NCBI GenBank assembly: GCA_022606425.2
Contig: JAHDVF020000581.1
Location: 248,001 to 312,000 of the forward strand
Length of the DNA: 64,000 nucleotides
Reading direction: 5' to 3'
Source of the DNA: Lepidostoma basale
Lineage: Eukaryota > Arthropoda > Insecta > Trichoptera > Lepidostomatidae
Every line of letters begins with the position of its first letter. Position 1 is the stretch's first letter. Below the pieces are notes generated by a model, which was not told the origin of the DNA, searched no databases, and saw nothing but the letters and a program-made list of their open reading frames with translations. The translations under genes were made by a program, and so were the position numbers. Below, piece after piece: positions 48,703-59,045 of the stretch.

Positions 48703-48955
48703 ACCCTTATTTTGTTATTTTATTTTATATCATTGTATATTATTTGATATAGATTTATTTTGTGGATTATGGACGATCGAAATGTGCACGGAAGATGCCT
48801 ATTGGTGGCGATGAGGTTCGTAACCCATCACACCGCGTCTCCCGCAGGGGCGAAAAGAGAAGGATGGAGTGCCGCATCGGTTAAAGTGTGGCAGTCCATA
48901 ATTTCTGCCTACCCCTTCGGAGAGACGGCGGGATGGTTAGTTAGTTACAACCATT
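48703..48955 (+). mobile_element. Element G copy, tail split by a CR1-like LINE
   Basis: Conserved block and GGCGGGATGGTTAGTTAG. The rest of the tail, TTAGTTAGTTAGTTAG, reappears at 50735-50753 after the LINE. Confidence 0.65.
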
Positions 48956-50734
48956 ACAGCCCCATCACCATTCTTCTCCGAGAATACTGGAGGGAGCCTC
49001 CTTAAGTTTACGGACACTGACCTAGCTTTAATAACAAAATTAATATTAGGATCGCCCAATAAGCAGTGCTCACTTGATCCGATCCCGACATGGTTACTAA
49101 AAAAGTGCTGTCATCAACTTGCCCCAATATTGTTAAATTTATTTAATAAATCTCTTCGAACCGGCCAAGTCCCCGAACCACTTAAGATGGCTATCGTCAC
49201 TCCCCTTCTCAAAAAATCTCAATTAGATTCTGAAAATCTAGTAAATTATCGTCCGGTCTCAAATTTGCCTTTCATTTCCAAATTATTAGAAAAAATTGTA
49301 GCCAGCCAAATCAATTCCCACCTCACCGCAAATGATCTATTATCAAAATTCCAGTCTGCATACAGACCTAATCATTCAACGGAAACAGGACTTCTTCGTA
49401 TCATGTCGGATCTGGTATTAGCTAATGAATCGGGCAAGTTAGCACTGCTTTCTTTACTAGATATGAGTGCTGCTTTTGATACCATCGATCATTCTTACCT
49501 CATTAAACGGCTCGAGACTACTTACGGTTTCACAGGCAATACAATAGAGTGGATAACTTCATATCTGTCGGATCGCTCACAAGCAGTTCAGGTCGCAGGA
49601 AAAATATCGTCTTTTTTCACCCTCAAATCTGGTGTTCCGCAAGGTTCAGTGCTAGGCCCGATATTATTTATAATGTTCACTAATGACATTGTCAAAATAA
49701 TTGATTCATTTGGTCTGCTGTCTCATTGCTATGCTGACGACCAGCAAATTTATTTCTTTTGTGACCCTCATAACATCAGCCATCTAAAATCTATAACATT
49801 AAAGTGCATTGAAGCTATATCGAATTGGATGGCCTCAAATAAATTAAAATTAAACCCTTCCAAAACGGAATTTCTCTGGACCGCCTCAATGAAGCGCCAG
49901 CACTTAGTCGATCATGCTCCGATATCAACATTCGGAATTGACATCATCCCTAATAACTCCATAAAACTTCTTGGAGTCAACTTCGAAGCAGATCTTTCAT
50001 TAAAAACCCAAATAAATAAGACAGTGAGCGCCAGCTTCTTTCACCTAAGGCAGCTGAAAGCAATCAAAAGAAATATTCCCACTGATGCATTAAAAACACT
50101 TCTTAATTCCTTCGTCGTATCTCGACTCGACTATTGCAACGGCATATATGCCAACATACCCAAGAAACAAACGAACAAACTTCAATCCGTTTTCAATGCG
50201 GCAGCACGACTTATAAAAGGTGTTCCAAAAAACTCGCATATTTCACAACATCTAAAAGATCTTCATTGGCTCAAGTGTCCTGAAAGAATCCAGTATAAAC
50301 TATGCTGGACGGTTTTTAAAGCGCTTCACGGAATGGCACCAGCCTATATATCTGAACTTTGTGTTGCTGATAGCCCTAACTTGCGGCAATCTACGCTTCG
50401 ATCAGCAAACTCCTCGGCAATAGGCAGATTAGTTGAGCCAAAGCGCAACCCCCGGACAAATTTCGGAGATCGGGCCTTCGCAGTGGCAGGTCCGTCCGCC
50501 TGCAATATGCTTCCTGCACGCCTCAGATGCATTGACAATCCGACAGACTTTAAATCTCACCTAAAAACCCACCTTTTCAAAATATCCCATAAAATGTAAA
50601 CAACGGTTATCTGATGCTGGTGTCACATGCAGCTCTCATGACTAAAAACATTGTCAAAGCGCCCTTGAGGTGAGCTATTCACGAAAACGGTGCTATACAA
50701 ATTAGCCTAATTATTATTATTATTATTATTATTA
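48949..50734 (+). mobile_element. CR1/L2-like LINE, 5' truncated, long open RT frame
   Basis: Starts inside the (GTTA)n tail of element G and ends with a (ATT)n run at 50709-50734. It contains an open frame from 48956 to 50599 and a 3' UTR with GCGCCCTTGAGGTGA and AACGGTGCTATACAAATTAG. The endonuclease domain is missing by 5' truncation. It is the best-preserved copy of the family in the window. Confidence 0.85.
48956..50599 (+). CDS. CR1/L2-like LINE reverse transcriptase (5' partial)
   Basis: Open without interruption to the stop after KTHLFKISHKM. Motifs in order: SLDPIPTWLLKKCCHQLAP, VNYRPVSNLPFISKLLEKI, SAYRPNHSTETGLL, LLDMSAAFDTIDH (RT-A with catalytic Asp), SGVPQGSVLGPILF, HCYADDQQI (catalytic YADD), NKLKLNPSKTEFLW and LLGVNFEADLSL, then a C-terminal HLKDLHWLKCPERIQYKLCW. 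YADDQQ and the PQGSVLGP spacing suit the CR1/L2/Daphne-like group. No stop or frameshift is seen, so insertion is probably recent. Nothing upstream supplies a start; translation is unlikely. Confidence 0.9.
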   Translation, partial: TAPSPFFSENTGGSLLKFTDTDLALITKLILGSPNKQCSLDPIPTWLLKKCCHQLAPILLNLFNKSLRTGQVPEPLKMAIVTPLLKKSQLDSENLVNYRPVSNLPFISKLLEKIVASQINSHLTANDLLSKFQSAYRPNHSTETGLLRIMSDLVLANESGKLALLSLLDMSAAFDTIDHSYLIKRLETTYGFTGNTIEWITSYLSDRSQAVQVAGKISSFFTLKSGVPQGSVLGPILFIMFTNDIVKIIDSFGLLSHCYADDQQIYFFCDPHNISHLKSITLKCIEAISNWMASNKLKLNPSKTEFLWTASMKRQHLVDHAPISTFGIDIIPNNSIKLLGVNFEADLSLKTQINKTVSASFFHLRQLKAIKRNIPTDALKTLLNSFVVSRLDYCNGIYANIPKKQTNKLQSVFNAAARLIKGVPKNSHISQHLKDLHWLKCPERIQYKLCWTVFKALHGMAPAYISELCVADSPNLRQSTLRSANSSAIGRLVEPKRNPRTNFGDRAFAVAGPSACNMLPARLRCIDNPTDFKSHLKTHLFKISHKM

Positions 50735-50754
50735 GTTAGTTAGTTAGTTAGAAT

Positions 50755-51205
50755 AACCTTCTGCGTATCATACTTAAAATAACGTCAATGGAAACTAATA
50801 TAATACAAGACATTTCTTCTGATTTACATCTGCCTGCTTCCCATTGACCCCAAATGTAGACAGCTTGACATTTTAAAACCACAATTAAAATAAATTTCAA
50901 CGGTAGAATTCCGACATATTTGAGGGGCTAATGGAATGTGTCCAAAGATTTGATATTTGAGTTAAAACAACGTTATTCAAAACATTTTAAAACCGACTTA
51001 AATAATATACTAACTTGTTCTATAATATTATGATAATCATAAGATATGTTGAGCTATTCAGAATTCGAAAAAACAACAATTAAATTCATAAAAATGGTCA
51101 TGATGGAATTTCATAGTGTTAATGGCATAATTTAAATAAAATTCATTGAAAGTGAATAGCTCATAACCCTTTTTAGGTACCCTTTCAGAGACACGTCACA
51201 TTACA
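50755..51205. other. Non-coding, mostly unique
   Basis: 51070-51145 (AAATTCATAAAAATGGTCAT, TTTCATAGTGTTAATGGC) resembles the outer arm at 42850-42915. No gene. Confidence 0.3.
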
Positions 51206-51209
51206 TTAA

Positions 51210-51530
51210 TTAACTAACCAACTAACTAACCATCAAATCTACTTGAAGAAGTGGGCAGAAATAATGGATCGCCCCACTTTTCTGACTTACTTCTCTCGCT
51301 TCCTCAATATAGATACGTCGTGTAATGCACGCAAGTCGATTTCTTAAACTCCTCACATAGCCAACATTTAAAATTTGATTGATTTGACGGTGCTAATGTT
51401 TAAATCGTTAACATGCACATTATTCCAATCGTTGTGTCCAAACTGTCTTAATGACCCTTTCATTATTTTGATAACACTTTCATTCGGACTGCATTCACTT
51501 CTTATATTTGCATTTGACACTTTCACATAC
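51210..51530 (-). mobile_element. RTE-like LINE 3' fragment, decayed
   Basis: Tail AACTAACCAACTAAC at 51212, then inverted family blocks TACGTCGTGTAATGCACGCA and GTGTCCAAACTGTCTTAATG. Confidence 0.6.
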
Positions 51531-51534
51531 ATAT

Positions 51535-51795
51535 TTCTTCTTCTTCTTATTCAGCCTATTCCCGTCCACTCGTGGACAAATGCCTCCTCTATTCGCTTCC
51601 ATGTCACTCTATCTTGTGCAGACTGCATCCAGGTTATTCCGACATATCTGTTCAGATCATCTTTCCACCGTAGTTGCAGTCACCCTGCACTTTTCTTTGC
51701 CGTCCACGGTCTCCAAGTCAGCAGTCTTTTTGTTCATTTTTCGTCTGAGCTCCAGGCTACGTGACCTGCCATTGCCATTTTAGAGTCGCTACCCG
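51535..51795 (-). mobile_element. LINE ORF C-terminal fragment, (AAG)n tail
   Basis: On the minus strand it encodes RRWKDDLNRYVGITWMQSAQ and DRVTWKRIEEAFVHEWTG, the usual tail of a LINE ORF (KRW.DD.......W...A.DR..W). The plus strand starts with TTCTTCTTCTT, the tail. A different LINE from the RTE-like and CR1-like families. Confidence 0.7.
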
Positions 51796-51845
51796 GTACA
51801 GATTGTACAGACCGTTCATAAATCTAAAAGATCTCATTTAAGATT

Positions 51846-52065
51846 TATGAACGGGTGGTGGTCTAGGGGATAGAATCGGGTGGTGGTCTAGGGGATAGAA
51901 CGCTTGGCTCCTGATCCACGGGACATGGGTTCAAGCCTGGAAACGACCGGATTCCTTCTTCATAATAATGAGTTATTTTCTGCTCATATTGAAGATTGTA
52001 AAATAAATTCTTATATCGTTGATTTAAATCCTCGGTATTAGTCTTTTAAAAAAAAATAATAAAAA
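51846..52065 (+). mobile_element. tRNA-derived SINE, family 2, with duplicated head
   Basis: A-box TGGTCTAGGGG and B-box GGTTCAAGCCT, followed by ACCGGATTCCTTCTTCATAA, GCTCATATTGAAGATTGTAA and TCCTCGGTATTAGTCTTTTAA, then an A-rich tail. The first ~28 bases (CGGGTGGTGGTCTAGGGGAT) occur twice in tandem. Confidence 0.75.
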
Positions 52066-52116
52066 AAAAATAATAATAATAAATAATAATAAAAAATATA
52101 TAAAAATAAAAAATCT

Positions 52117-52205
52117 ACATTCATCCTTCTTTTTCCAGTTCCATGCTTCGCTTACATACAAAAGGGTCGGCATAAGAATACCATTGGGCCTTGGCATTTT
52201 AGCAT
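52117..52205 (-). mobile_element. RTE-like LINE internal scrap
   Basis: TTCCAGTTCCATGCTTCGCT and AGGGTCGGCATAAGAATACC match 52670-52710. It joins the tail of the next copy. Confidence 0.55.
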
Positions 52206-52212
52206 TATTGAT

Positions 52213-53025
52213 AAGTTAACTAACTAACTTACCATCACGCCGTCTCCCCGGAGGGGTAGGCAGAAAGAATGGAACGCCACACTGTTCTGTCCTGACATAC
52301 GTCTCTCGCTTCCTCTACATTCATACATCTTGTCATGCACGCACGTCGATTTTTTCCGACTCCTCACGTGACCGACATTCAATATTTGATTGATTTGATC
52401 GTGCCACGTTTTCCTCGGCCTTCCTCTATTTCTAGCTCCGTTCACGCCGTTTACATACCTTCTTTACCATTCTGTCTTCACTCATTCTTTCCATGTGTCC
52501 AAACCATCTTAATGACCCTTTCCTTATTTTGTTCATAACACTTTCATTCGCACCACATTCACTTCTTATACTTGCATTTGTCACTCTATCATATACAGAT
52601 TTGCCACACATTCGTCTTAGAGATCTCATTTCTACTGCATTTATTCTACTTTCATCCTTCTTTGCCAGTTCCATGCTTCACTTCCATACATAAGGGTCGG
52701 CACAAGAACACCATTGTGCACTGCCATCTTAACTTTTTTGGATAGGCTTTTGTTTGCGATGACAACTTTAAGTGCACCATTTATTCTGTTGCCTGCCCCA
52801 ACCCTTCTTTCAATATCCTTCTCCACCCTCCCATCCTTTGTAAACAGACTTCCTAAATAAACAAATTCATCCACTTGTTCCAGATTTTCACCGTTTACAC
52901 TAATGTTGCAGACTGTCATGCTTCCTTCTTTTTCGAAAATCATTACCTTGGACTTATTCACATTCATCATCAAATCGTATCGCTTGCATACCTCATACAT
53001 ACTAGACACCAGGGCTTGCAGTTGG
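52213..53025 (-). mobile_element. RTE-like LINE, longest copy, RT thumb to 3' end
   Basis: From the 5' side: frame 52641-53009 with RYDLMMNVNKSKVMIFEKEG, VDEFVYLGSLFTKDGRVEKD and AVHNGVLVPTLMYGSEAWNW. Then [20 protein letters not shown] and [20 protein letters not shown] (52432-52674), and [20 protein letters not shown] (52224-52445). It ends with GGCGTGATGGTAAGTTAGTT. Three frames imply small indels, with the protein order preserved. LNVNKSKVM..YLGS and Y.SE.W are standard LINE RT C-terminal motifs. I use RTE-like because of the short microsatellite tail; the clade is not proven. Confidence 0.75.
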
Positions 53026-53585
53026 TGATGAGTTGATTAAACAAATACTGATGAACTTATTTAAATAATTTTATTACCACTTATATAGTTAAGAATCGAT
53101 TTATTAGTCTACTACGATTTATCATTGCTCGTATCTTTTAATGGCATTGACGCCCGATTGACCAACAGAAGCGTTATTGATACGATAATAAACAATCATA
53201 TTATTCACCTTGTCAATGTGTACTCAACGAAAACTATCGAGCATTTTATTTGAATATAAATAGATTGTAAACACATCATGACAAAACTCGCATAGTTTTG
53301 GTGGAACATACTTTACCGCAGTGGCATATCGCCCGCTGGAGGTATCAGTATGTACCGTATCTTTCATTAGCTCAAATTGCCGATAGGACACACGATGTAA
53401 AGAAATCACTTCGCCAGCTCAATTTGTATCAATCAGCTGAAACACGAATTGAATGCGAGTGCGACTTGCTGTTTCGGCAATGTAAGCTTACGCGAAACTC
53501 ACTTAGAATTGATCAATGTTTGTCCATTTAACTATGGACCAAAAACTAAACTCGACAAAACACAGCACCTGACAAAGTCACTAGC
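53026..53585. other. Non-coding, unique-looking
   Basis: GC is slightly higher at 53290-53480 (GCAGTGGCATATCGCCCGCT, CACACGATGTAAAGAAATCA). The frames 53224-53409 and 53298-53531 have no recognised domain. Could be a worn repeat. Confidence 0.25.
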
Positions 53586-53586
53586 A

Positions 53587-54300
53587 TCATTTTTTAAAAT
53601 TATTTTTACAAAGTAAATAATAAATAATATCTTCTTCTTCTTCTTCAAGTGCCCTGTCGGGTCCCCCAACGTTGGCGATCACCTCGGCGAACCTGTCCCT
53701 GTCCTGCGCCGCTCGGAACAGCTCCTCAACAATTCGGATGCCGGTCCACTCCCTCACGTTTCGCAGCCAGGACATTTGTCTCCTTCCGGGCCCTCGGCGT
53801 CCCTCAATTTTTCCCTCCAATATCAGTTGGAGAAGGTGGTACTTTTCCCCACGCAGTATATGACCCAGATATGAGATCTTTCGAACCTTGATAGTTGATA
53901 ACAATTCCCTGTCAACTCTAGCTCGCCTCAGGACTTCGGTATTGGTAACCATGTCTGTCCAGGGAACTCTGAGCATTCGGCGATGGAGCCACATTTCAAA
54001 TGCTTCCAGTCTGTTCATTGAGTTAACTTTCAGGGTCCAAGTTTCACACCCGTACAATAAAACAGACCACACATAGCATTTGATCATTCTCTGGCGGAAT
54101 TTCAAGTTTACGTTATCATTGCAGAAGAGTGATTTCATTTTATTAAACGTAGCTCTTGCTGCCTCAATTCTGCATTTTATCTCTACATTTGGGTCAAGAG
54201 ATTGCGTTAGTATGCTGCCGAGGTATTTAAATTTTTCCACCCTTTCAACGTTACGGCCGTTCAAATGCAATACTGATCCACTGAAAAGTCATTATGTAAA
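53587..54300 (-). mobile_element. LINE 3' fragment with (GAA)n tail and open ORF end
   Basis: The open 227-residue frame contains VEKFKYLGSILTQSLDPNVE, SVLLYGCETWTLKVNSMNRL, EAFEMWLHRRMLRVPWTDMV, RKISYLGHILRGEKYHLLQL and GRRGPGRRQMSWLRNVREWT, ending in an EEEEE run read from the GAA tail. This is the C-terminal third of a LINE RT protein common in insects. It is 5' truncated and apparently undecayed. Confidence 0.8.
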
Positions 54301-54560
54301 AAGCTTGGACATGGACTTGGATCTTCTGGCTTACGGGGTTTCGGCTCTTGAGTATATTCCTCTTAGGTCTGATAGAAACAATTTTTTGGAAAGGTGATTT
54401 GATAGGTTGTTGCTTTATGAACGTTAAACGTCGACTCACTAATATAATCCTCTTCTGGAGGACAGGAAATCTAAAAGGCATTGGAAAATTTCAAAAACAG
54501 TATACTAAAATAAAAATAAATGTCCATAACATCAAGGTTTTAGATTTAAAACACGTCTTA
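54301..54560. other. Unassigned sequence
   Basis: CTTGGACATGGACTTGGATC and GTTGCTTTATGAACGTTAAA. Short frames on both strands; family not recognised. Confidence 0.2.
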
Positions 54561-54570
54561 ATGCGCCCGT

Positions 54571-54830
54571 GTCCCTTTCGTGATCGCTGTGTTTAATTTT
54601 TAAGGTCTCAAGATTGCCTGTATACTTGTATGGCTTGGGTCAGAAACTTAATAATAATAATAATATGCTAACTTTTAATGCGCCCGTGAGGTGATTACAC
54701 CACCAAAACGGCGCTTTAAAAGTTAGCATATTATTATTATTATTAAGTATCTGACCCAAGCCATACAAGTATACAGGCAATCTTGAGACCTTAAAAATTA
54801 AACACAGCGATCACAAAAGGGATAAACATA
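54571..54830. repeat. Inverted duplication centred on a CR1-like 3' end
   Basis: Outer arms (about 54571-54650 and 54748-54830) are inverted copies of a unique-looking sequence (AAGATTGCCTGTATACTTGT, GATCGCTGTGTTTAATTTTT). Inside them are (AAT)n and (ATT)n runs flanking one CR1-like 3' UTR (GCGCCCGTGAGGTGATTACA, AACGGCGCTTTAAAAGTTAG). Confidence 0.7.
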
Positions 54831-54834
54831 CTGT

Positions 54835-55505
54835 AGCTATAAATTATCCAAAAACTCAGACGTATACAGACACAAGACTAGAAACTGTAACAAATCACTT
54901 ACCGAACGCACGAAAGAAGACAGGACAATCAAGGATATTATATAAATGATTAAAACTTAATAATGACCAACCAAACAAACGAAAGCGTGTACATAGATAT
55001 GAGTAACTTTATAACCCGATTGATTTTTATTCCCTCTCAATAAATTTAAAACAATGTTTAAGTGCACACATTGGACAGTTACAACCTTCTTGTGAGCTTA
55101 CTTTGCCGCTGAGTACAATCGGTGCCTGTGGATCGCGTTGTAAAGAAGAGTAATTGTGACATTGATAATCAACTTGTTGCGAACAGCGCACTCTGGGTAC
55201 AAGTGATTGCCGTATTTATTGGTGTTACAATTGCTTTGAGATTCATCAGGCAGGTTGCGAAATCAACACGCTCCAATGATGTACTCGTGGGTAGGAGACC
55301 TGACCGAGGGGAGAGGCGACCAGGAGACAGTCAACCGTTTGATATTCCGGTCGGGTTTTTGATTATGGTTGTTTTGGGACACTGCCACAGTTTGAGTTTC
55401 GAATGTTTCAGCGTCGACACACTTTCATTTAAATTCGTGTTTTCTTAAAGCGTTCGATTCTATTTTTAAAATTATTGTAACCTTGGGCCACATTTTATAT
55501 AATGT
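54835..55505. other. Non-coding or unrecognised; GC-richer patch 55130-55440
   Basis: The plus frame 55122-55448 (108 aa: QVIAVFIGVTIALRFIRQVA, then VGRRPDRGERRPGDSQPFD) has a hydrophobic stretch but no family I recognise. It could be a worn repeat or an undetected exon; not called as a gene. Confidence 0.25.
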
Positions 55506-55507
55506 AA

Positions 55508-55762
55508 TAATTAAATAAAACGATGTTTTTTAACTACTTCCACTTTTGTCTTTATTTAGACAGCGACCGGTTTCGCCAGGCTCACTGGCATCGACAGACT
55601 GGTCCGGTCTTTGACCAGTCTGTCGATGCCAGCGAGCCTGGCGAAACCGGTCGCTGTCTAAATAAAGACAAAAGTGGAAGTAGTTAAAAAACATCGTTTT
55701 ATTTAATTATTATTTAAAATGAACTTCCATCAAGAGATTTCAGTAAAATCATTTGATTATCT
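55508..55762. repeat. ACCGGTTTCGCC fold-back repeat, best copy
   Basis: Arms of about 105 bp are almost identical (GATGTTTTTTAACTACTTCC, CTTTATTTAGACAGCGACCG). Plus core 55615-55660: CAGT, CTGTCGA, T, GCCAG-loop-CTGGC, GAAAC, CG, GTC, GCTG. CAGT/GCTG can pair as stem I. The CTGANGA box has one change (A to T). The extension GAACTTCCATCAAGAGATTT is shared with 22090 and (inverted) 59050. Confidence 0.75.
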
Positions 55763-55894
55763 TATATAATGTAGTTAAATAAAAAAATGTTTTGGTTTAT
55801 TATAATAAAATCATCAAAAATAAATATTTGAGATCATTATAAGCATATGCAAAAAGACGATGAATCAAGAAATTCTACAAAAAAATATTTATTA

Positions 55895-55985
55895 ATTACA
55901 TTAATACGAATAATTTTAGAAGTTTCTGTATATTATATTTTGTGGGAATGATATATTTCGCCTTACTAAGGCGTTATCACATTTT
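55895..55985. repeat. Half of a TTGATAATGCC-type repeat
   Basis: ATTAATACGAATAATTTTAG, GAATGATATATTTCGCCTTA and CTAAGGCGTTATC. Confidence 0.45.
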
Positions 55986-55989
55986 TCTT

Positions 55990-56600
55990 TTAATAGACCT
56001 GAAGATCTGCGACACAGAAATCTTGTCTCGTTGGATGATGAGGTCCACCTGTCCCTCCATCTCTTAGGCGGTCTTCCAGGTGGGCAGTGTCCGGTAGGGA
56101 TTTCATAATCGGCTGGATATGCGAGTCTGTCACCGAGCTACATGGTTCCTCCAGTATCTTCTTCTGGATCAATTCACCACAACGATATCCTTTATTTCGC
56201 AAGTTTTTGTTATGTCTGCGTTGCGGACACGATCTCGGAGAGTTTTTCTAGGAATTGATCTTAGGACCTTCATCTCCGATGTTCTTAGTAGTCCCTTGGT
56301 TCGCACAGTTTTGGTCCGCGTATCTACAGCGTACGTTATGATAGGTCGCACGCACGTCTTATAAATTCTGATCTTGCTATCGATACGCATGTGTTTGTTC
56401 TTCCAGACCAGATTCTTCCAACACCCTCACACGACAGAGGCTTAACTGACTTGTTCTCATACTTCTCATAGCTGCAGATCGCTTCTCTTAAATATCTGAA
56501 ACTCATTACTTGCTCCACAGGTTTATCACCAACAATCAGCTTAACTTGTAGATTGTCTAGATATAGTGAGACTTTTTGTTTTGATGACTGATATAGCCAT
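55990..56600 (-). mobile_element. LINE RT C-terminal fragment, frame-broken
   Basis: Minus-strand pieces EQVMSFRYLREAICS (56470-56518), RIYKTCVRPIITYAVDTRTK, TSEMKVLRSIPRKTLRDRVR (56169-56390) and HIQPIMKSLPDTAHLEDRLR (55990-56202) follow LINE order (YLG, RP..TYA.., EM..LR, RDR.RN). Frames change twice. Confidence 0.65.
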
Positions 56601-56601
56601 A

Positions 56602-56755
56602 CTTAACTAACTTACTAACTAAATAACCATCACGCCACACTGTTTCGCGAAAGAATGGAACGCCACACTGTTCTGTCCTGAGATACTTCTCTCGCTTCGT
56701 CTACATTCACATATCTTGTCATGCATGTACGTCGATTTCTCCGACTCCTCAGCCA
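56602..56755 (-). mobile_element. RTE-like LINE 3' end
   Basis: TTAACTAACTTACTAACTAA, GAATGGAACGCCACACTGTT and ACGTCGATTTCTCCGACTCC. Confidence 0.6.
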
Positions 56756-56816
56756 TGCTTAGGCGTTATTATACATTAATAATGACTTAGTAAGGCGAAT
56801 GGCGTCATTTACACCA

Positions 56817-58985
56817 ATAATAATAATAATAATAATATGCTAACTTTTAAAGCGCCGTTTTTGTGATGTAATCACCTCAAGGGCGCATTAAGACGAAAAA
56901 AACGATCGGTTTGAAAGTATAGTAGAACAAAGTATAAATGTTTAAATTGGGTATGAAATATGAAAAAGATGGGTTTTCAATTTAGATCTGAAATCTGTCG
57001 GATCATTTATGCATATATTTGGTGTGAAGGGAGATTGTTCCAAGCTGATGGACCGGCTACCGCGAACGCTCGATCCCCGAAATTTGTACTGGGGTAACGC
57101 TTCGGCTCAACTAATCTTCCTATTGCTGAGGAGTTCGCCGAGCGAAGTGTGGATTTCCGTGAATTTAGGCTGTCCGTTATACAGAGTTCAGATATATAAC
57201 TTGGTGCCATTCCATGTAGCGCTTTGAAGACTGTCCAGCAGAGTTTATACTGGATTCTTTCTGGACTTTTAAGCCATTGAAGTTCTTTGAGATGTTGTGT
57301 TATATGAGACTTTTTTGGAATGCCTTTAATGAGCCTTGCTGCTGCATTGAACGCAGATTGAAGTTTGTTTATTTGTTGTTTTGGAATGTTTGCATAAATT
57401 CCATTACAATAATCAAGTCGTGACACAACGAAGGAATTTACAAGAGTTTTGAAAGTGTCGTGGGGAATACTCCTTTTGACGGATTTTAATCGTCTTAGGT
57501 GGAAGAAACTAGCGCTGACCGTGTTATTAATTTGGGATTTTAGAGACAGATTTGCGTCAAGATAAACACCAAGAAGCTTTGTGGAGTTTTTGGGAACGAT
57601 ATCATTGTCAGCTGTTGAAATTGAGGAATGATCGATAAGATGTTGACGCTTTGCGGAAGAAGTCCAGAGAAATTCCGTTTTGGATGGATTTAGTTTAAGT
57701 TTGTTTGATGCCATCCATCTGGATATGGCATCAATGCAGTTGACAGTTGTTGACGTAAGATGTTTGGTGTCATCAGGGTTGCAGAAAAAATAAAGTTGCT
57801 GATCATCAGCATAGCAATGTGAGAGGAGGCCAAAGGATTCTATTATTTTGGCAACGTCATTTGTAAACATGATAAATAAATGGGGTCCTAAAACAGAGCC
57901 TTGTGGCACACCAGATTGGATATTAGTAAATGAGGATTTTTTACCTGCTAGCTGCACAGCTTGTGAACGATCCGACAGATATGAATTTAGCCAGTCTATG
58001 GCATTACCTCTAAAACCATACGTGATCGCTAATCGTTGGATAAGATATGAGTGATCAATTGTGTCAAACGCAGCGCTCATGTCCAGAAGGGAGAGCAGTG
58101 CCAATTTGCCCGATTCGTTTGCCAGTACTAAATCTGACATGACTCTAAGCAATCCCGTCTCCGTTGAATGGAAACGTCTGTAGGCGGATTGTTATTTAGA
58201 CAAAATATTATTTGTCGAAAGGTGATTAGAAATTTAGGAGGCTACAATTTTTTCAAGAACTTTAGAGATGAAAGGTAGATTTGAGACGGGCCGGAAGTTA
58301 CTAAGATTTTCGGAATCTAGTTGAGGTTTTTTTAATATGGGAGAAACAATAGCTTTCTTGAGCAAAAAGGGGACTTGTCCTGTTAGAAGAGATTTGTTAA
58401 AAATTTTGACTAAAAATGGAGCAACATGGTGACAGCATCTCTTGAGAAGCCATGTCGGAATCGGATCAAGCGAACACTGTTTATTAGGTGCGTTTAAGAT
58501 AAGTTTAATCACTTCTTGAGGTGTTGTGATATTAAATTTAGTTAGAAGTTTTCCCTCATATGTCGTGAAAGTTGGTGGTGTTGTAGATGAAGTCGTTGCA
58601 CGAATCACAGCGATTTTATCTTCAAAGAATTGGGCGAAGTCCTGAGGAGATAACTTGGTAGAGGCCTTTTCTTGTTGATTATTTCCGAGTACTGATTTAA
58701 CGGAATTCCATAGATGTCGGGGATTTTCCTTTTCCGATTCAATTTTACATTTCCAGTACTCCGATCTTTTCTTCTTGATCAGGTCTCTAAAAGAATTCTG
58801 CGATCTCACCCAGGCTTCTCTTGAAGAGCTTAGGCCTGTGTTTCGGTACATACGTTCAAACCTACGCATTAGTTTCTTGTTTCTACGACATTCTTCATCA
58901 AACCATGCATTAGACACTCGCACCCGGAGTGTTTTTGTCGAATGTGGAGCATGCTTGTCGAGAAGAGAAGAGAATATAATAATGC
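56817..58985 (-). mobile_element. CR1/L2-like LINE, 5' truncated, with disabled ORF
   Basis: Starts with a (ATT)n tail at 56817 and runs to about 58985. Sequence order and content match 48949-50734 but extend further 5' into the region between endonuclease and RT (SNAWFDEECRRNKKLMRRFE, LWNSVKSVLGNNQQEK). The endonuclease is missing. Confidence 0.85.
57007..58985 (-). pseudogene. CR1/L2-like LINE ORF2 fragment with two in-frame stops
   Basis: Open 58985-58231 (LLDKHAPHSTKTLRV, WFDEECRRNKKLM, SLDPIPTWLLKRCCHHVAP, FRPVSNLPFISKVLEKIVAS). Two TAA codons then occur in the same frame at about 58231 and 58196, between IVAS and QSAYRR. It reopens for 381 residues with LLDMSAAFDTIDH, SGVPQGSVLGPHLF, HCYADDQQL and LLGVYLDANLSL. 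The last ~20 residues are lost after NNLPS through a small rearrangement near 57010. Catalytic YADD is intact, but the ORF cannot be translated through. Confidence 0.85.
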
Positions 58986-59045
58986 TTCTAGAACATTATT
59001 TATTAAATACGGAGTGTTCCAGCTATGTCAAGAAACAATAAATAA

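Noticed and set aside
55122..55448. Plus-strand 108-aa frame with a hydrophobic stretch
   Set aside because: No recognised family, no splice context that helps, and surrounded by repeats; left as unassigned.
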